A model generated the notes under the pieces. The model did not search any database and had not been told where the DNA came from. It saw only the letters and a program-made list of their open reading frames with translations. A DNA stretch of 64,000 nucleotides from Varroa destructor. Lineage: Eukaryota; Arthropoda; Arachnida; Mesostigmata; Varroidae. Location of the stretch: NCBI RefSeq assembly GCF_002443255.2, contig NW_019211454.1, positions 3,072,352 to 3,136,351 of the forward strand, given 5' to 3'. Positions within the stretch are counted from its first letter, which is position 1; each line of letters begins with the position of its first letter. The position numbers and the translations under genes were made by a program. Shown here in pieces: positions 61,201 through 64,000 of the stretch.

Positions 61201-61533
61201 TTCGATCTAGTCTTCGTTGCTGGTAGCAGTACGATCAGAAAACCATTAAATCAAAATCAAACTTCGCTATTGCCGCTGCGATTGTAACTACTCCGTCGTT
61301 TTAGTGTATCGGCCGCCGAACCAACACGAGCGTATTTGTTTCTTTAAATGCGGTTGTTACAGCAGTAGCAACGTTGTTCCCTCATTCATACGGCTTCTAT
61401 TTTAACTAAGCGTCATGACTCCTGATAGGCACAAGAATTGCTATTAGTCGGAATAGAAGGTGGCAGCAGCGGTTATGTTAGCGAAGGGACGCACAAAGGC
61501 ACCAATGAAGAATAGAGCGTCTATCTGAATGTA

Positions 61534-61560
61534 TACAGGGTGCGGCAAAACTTAACTTAC
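61534..61560 (+). mobile_element. Mariner-like terminal sequence
   Basis: TA directly precedes CAGGGTGCGGCAAAAC. Termini of the form CAGGGTGNGGCAAAA next to a TA target site are typical of some Tc1/mariner elements in arthropods. I cannot find the matching inverted end within a few kilobases, and no DDE/D transposase frame is visible. This is therefore a solo end, a truncated copy, or a MITE whose other end has diverged. Confidence 0.33.
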
Positions 61561-61759
61561 GGTAAGGAAAGCAGTGATTCTTCTATTAGGTACGCAACAA
61601 GTTTCTAGTTAATGAAACTGCTGCCTTAACTGATGCTTTTTATTGCTTTTTCTTTTACAACTATTAGTTTGGCGTTTTTCCAATTGTATGCTTTAGTTTT
61701 TCTCTGATTGCTCTATTGGTGTATAGGTTGACGTTGTGCGTCAGTATTCATGTTCACAC

Positions 61760-61900
61760 ATGTTATTGTACGACGCGTCACCGGACAGAGATCGGGACAT
61801 GAATGAATACCGGGATCGCCGTCCACACAGATTCTTCACCGATGATGAAGACCAGAACGGACAAAGAGTAGCGGAAAGGCGAACGGTGCGCAGTCTATAG
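61760..61900 (+). CDS. Short highly charged ORF near the mariner-like end
   Basis: A 46-codon ATG-to-TAG frame lies about 220 bases inside the mariner-like end. It is strikingly charged: MLLYDASPDRDRDMNEYRDR continues as an Arg/Asp/Glu-rich stretch with FFTDDEDQNGQ. The frame is also open upstream to 61727, with an AG (GTGCGTCAG) that could be an acceptor. It may be a remnant of an element-encoded or host exon, or chance. No family is recognised. Confidence 0.22.
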   Translation: MLLYDASPDRDRDMNEYRDRRPHRFFTDDEDQNGQRVAERRTVRSL

Positions 61901-62182
61901 ATAGGAACCTCTGTTAAGGCGTCGATTGTGCAGCAGATCAATGCAAGTATATTTCGCTATACGTGCTGACGCTTAGATGTGCGTAGCTAATAAATATTCG
62001 TCCCATATTTTTTTTCCGAATTGGGTCAGAATTATTACAGTACCTATATCAGTCTCGGCATAAACGCATCATGCCGATTATAGTCGGTGTAGGTCTAGGG
62101 AACTTGCATTGACTTAATGTCGGATAGAAAAATATTCAATTTTTGTTATTTGATGTATTAGCTACGTACTGCAATAACATGC

Positions 62183-62236
62183 AGTGCTTAGACAAGTTCG
62201 TAGATACTGTCAAAGGTGCGGGTTCGATACTTGGCA
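62183..62236 (+). repeat. tRNA-like / SINE-like relic
   Basis: An A-box-like AGTGCTTAGACAAGTTCGTA is followed at the usual spacing by a B-box-like GGGTTCGATACTTGG (GGTTCGATACT at 62221-62231). The T-stem is degraded to two true pairs and two G-T pairs, and no acceptor stem is present. It reads as a decayed tRNA or SINE head. Confidence 0.33.
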
Positions 62237-62369
62237 GGTGTGTTAATTGATGGGTCGATACATGGATTACTCTCGAAGACAAATTAGGACAGTAGGATAG
62301 AGGCATCGAATTAAATGGAAAGCTAGCGATGAGACTGATTGTTCAGAAAGAAGTAAAATTGCACTCGTT

Positions 62370-62391
62370 TATATATATATATATATATATA
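62370..62391. repeat. (TA)11 microsatellite
   Basis: About eleven uninterrupted TA units. Confidence 0.95.
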
Positions 62392-62797
62392 GCACCACAC
62401 AGGTCTGTTAAAAAAACCCCAGATAGATTCAGTAGAACCAACGCCGGTGACCCCTTGTAGTGGAGATAGGTCCTTTATGCGAGGAGGTGATTCCAAAAAC
62501 TTGTTTACATGGTAAAAATAACTGTAGATGCCAAAAAAATAGGAAAGGATCGTGGTCCATCGTGTCTACCTTATTTCGTGACAGGAACTAATAGAAGCTT
62601 GTTTAACATGACTTAAGCTATATAACAACAACGAATCCAGGTTTTCCAAAAAATGTAAAGGATACTTTTTATTAAGTACTTAGAACATCTTTTTCTAAAA
62701 TTGCGGTTGCAGAAGTTCTCGATTCTTTTTTAAAACGTATTCTAATCCCTTTTTTCTATAATGCCTCAAACAAAAAGTTCCTAAGACATATTAAAAA

Positions 62798-62822
62798 ATA
62801 TATGTACATATATATATATATA
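62798..62822. repeat. Interrupted (TA)n microsatellite
   Basis: TA units broken by GTAC. The whole is largely self-complementary. Confidence 0.85.
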
Positions 62823-63154
62823 ACTTAAAAGTTCTGAAAGCGGATATTAATAGTAAAACTGAACTACTTTCTGAATTAGTTCACAGTGTATTATGTCTAA
62901 TAATTTATATACGAGATCAACAATTTTAGAGTCTCCGCATATAGAAAAGGCCACCTAATTCGCTGATTTCTAAGTCTCAATTAATCTAACGATATTACTG
63001 ATCGCTATAGTTTCTTATACAAATAAGAGAATCTTTCACATCCCTTCCAACGCGTCGATGCCTAGCTTTAGTTTTTTACTTTCTTTGAAAAAAAATAGTT
63101 ATTATTAATGGTGTAACCGAGATGGGCAATGGCTCAACATGTAGGTTATATCGG

Positions 63155-63158
<4 letters not shown>

Positions 63159-63192
<34 letters not shown>
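63159..63192. repeat. (TA)17 microsatellite
   Basis: The longest dinucleotide run in the window, 34 bases. It directly abuts two further palindromes. Confidence 0.95.
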
Positions 63193-63195
<3 letters not shown>

Positions 63196-63209
63196 TATAT
63201 ATATACTAT
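63190..63209. repeat. 20-bp perfect palindrome
   Basis: The sequence centred on AGTATATATATATACT is its own reverse complement over 20 bases. It shares its first bases with the preceding (TA)17 run. Confidence 0.9.
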
Positions 63210-63211
63210 TC

Positions 63212-63226
63212 CTACTACTACTACTA
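63212..63226. repeat. (CTA)5 trinucleotide repeat
   Basis: Five CTA units bridging the two palindromes. Confidence 0.9.
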
Positions 63227-63262
63227 AAATTCAGAGTTATATATATATAACTCTGAATTTTA
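63225..63262. repeat. 38-bp perfect palindrome
   Basis: The left half begins TAAAATTCAGAGTTATAT and the right half is its exact reverse complement, with no spacer. The outer 15 bases are complex sequence, so this is not merely a TA run. A perfect spacerless palindrome of this size is unlikely by chance. It would extrude a cruciform and is typically unstable on cloning. Confidence 0.95.
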
Positions 63263-64000
63263 AATATGTTCGAGAATTCGCTCAATGGCCTTGACGTCTG
63301 CCTCTGAAAAGCTGCTGCCAAATCGGCTAATGCCGAACTCTCATATAGGTTCTCCATCCCCTGTTCCATATCTACTATTTTAACATGTCCTTTGCACCTT
63401 TGCAAACGACTGTGAACAAAGCCGACGATAGTATAGCCGATGACGGTAGATATAGAAGCCCTCATTTAGGGTGTTACGACTAATTCGCGCATCCCACTTC
63501 AATTAGACATAAAACTACGTTTTTAACTCAGCCAGGTCACTCAATTGGATTACGGGTCGTTTTGTTCCTATTGTTATTGAGCTTACATAGCGAAATAGAC
63601 GCTGACTCTTTGACGTTGGAAATGCTGGCGCGCTCCAGGACGGCGGGTGCTGCGCCAGCCCATGCTCTTACTACAGCCGTCGCTGTTGTAGTTCCGTTGA
63701 ATAGAACTGAACATTTCTTTTTGGTCCTTTTTGGCCGGTTCGTCACAAAGTAGGAGCGAAAAAGCAAACCGTTTAGATCGCAACACGACTGAAGACCAAG
63801 AGCAGTTGAAGACTGTCCCATCGCTGGGCTGTAAGGTAATCCGGCAAAAAGCTCTTTCTTCAACGACGATTTTGCCAACGCGACGACACCTAGTTACCCA
63901 TATAGCTTTATTATAGATCTATAAAATGACAACGCTGATAACGCGATTGAATTCAATTATTCCGTTCACTTTCTTTTAAACTCCACACGTACGACATTAA

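Larger units (their letters stand above)
54265..61533. other. No supported gene
   Basis: Frames such as 56517-56780 plus, 58581-58853 plus and 60785-61162 minus are open but have chance-like composition, weak starts or no splice support. A donor-like CCCCA before GTGAGT at 60252 ends a 28-codon open stretch. Its upstream acceptor is poor, so it is not called. Confidence 0.45.
61901..64000. other. No supported gene; repeat-rich end of window
   Basis: Both strands have overlapping frames at 63537-63916 in a slightly GC-richer patch. One plus frame begins FLLLLSLHSEIDADSL from a TTG. None has an ATG with support or paired splice sites. TA microsatellites and palindromes dominate 62.3-63.3 kb. 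Confidence 0.45.

Noticed and set aside
1..64000. CRISPR arrays, operons, rRNA or prokaryotic signals
   Set aside because: No spaced direct repeats, no tandem co-directional ORFs and no ribosomal sequence were seen.

Overview
This window looks like eukaryotic nuclear DNA, most likely from an invertebrate animal such as an arthropod. It is AT-rich at roughly 60%, has no operon-like layout, and its longest open frame is about 150 codons. It carries many (TA)n microsatellites and several A tracts of 17 to 21 bases. CpG dinucleotides are common, which argues against a heavily CpG-methylated vertebrate genome. I recognise no complete known gene, rRNA, canonical tRNA, CRISPR array or intact transposon. 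Most of the window is probably intronic or intergenic.

The most useful reading is a set of candidate small exons found by combining open frame, splice sites and phase. Four plus-strand models join phase-compatible exons: 7148-7549, 22190-23017, about 29454-30122 and 43032-45219. A fifth, 20265-20546, is an open frame with an optional small intron. None matches a family I can name. At about 62% AT, a window this size should contain dozens of open frames of 60 to 80 codons by chance, so every model is a hypothesis with a confidence of about 0.2 to 0.35.

Two minus-strand stretches resemble known domains. One at 10520-10613 is like an ABC-transporter nucleotide-binding segment that has lost the core of Walker A. 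One at 36602-36805 is like the CENP-B/pogo-type N-terminal helix-turn-helix of a DNA transposase. Both look like fossils or isolated exons.

Other items are a candidate housekeeping-type promoter with CRE and E-box palindromes followed by an ATGGCG start (32875-33048), and short ORFs with signal-peptide-like or cysteine-rich sequence (35111, 39234, 39851, 40635). There are also relics resembling tRNA-derived SINEs (33687, 46964, 62183), a mariner-like terminus (61534), several hairpins, and a striking palindrome cluster at 63159-63262.

Region by region: 1-6.2 kb holds nothing convincing. 6.2-10.7 kb has two very AT-rich islands, a spliced model, a GC-rich patch and the ABC-like exon. 10.7-20.2 kb is featureless. 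20.2-23.0 kb has two gene models. 23-29.4 kb is mostly microsatellites. 29.4-33.1 kb is the most gene-like in composition. 33-45 kb has scattered short ORFs, the helix-turn-helix relic and a three-exon model. 45-64 kb is mostly repeats and isolated ORFs.
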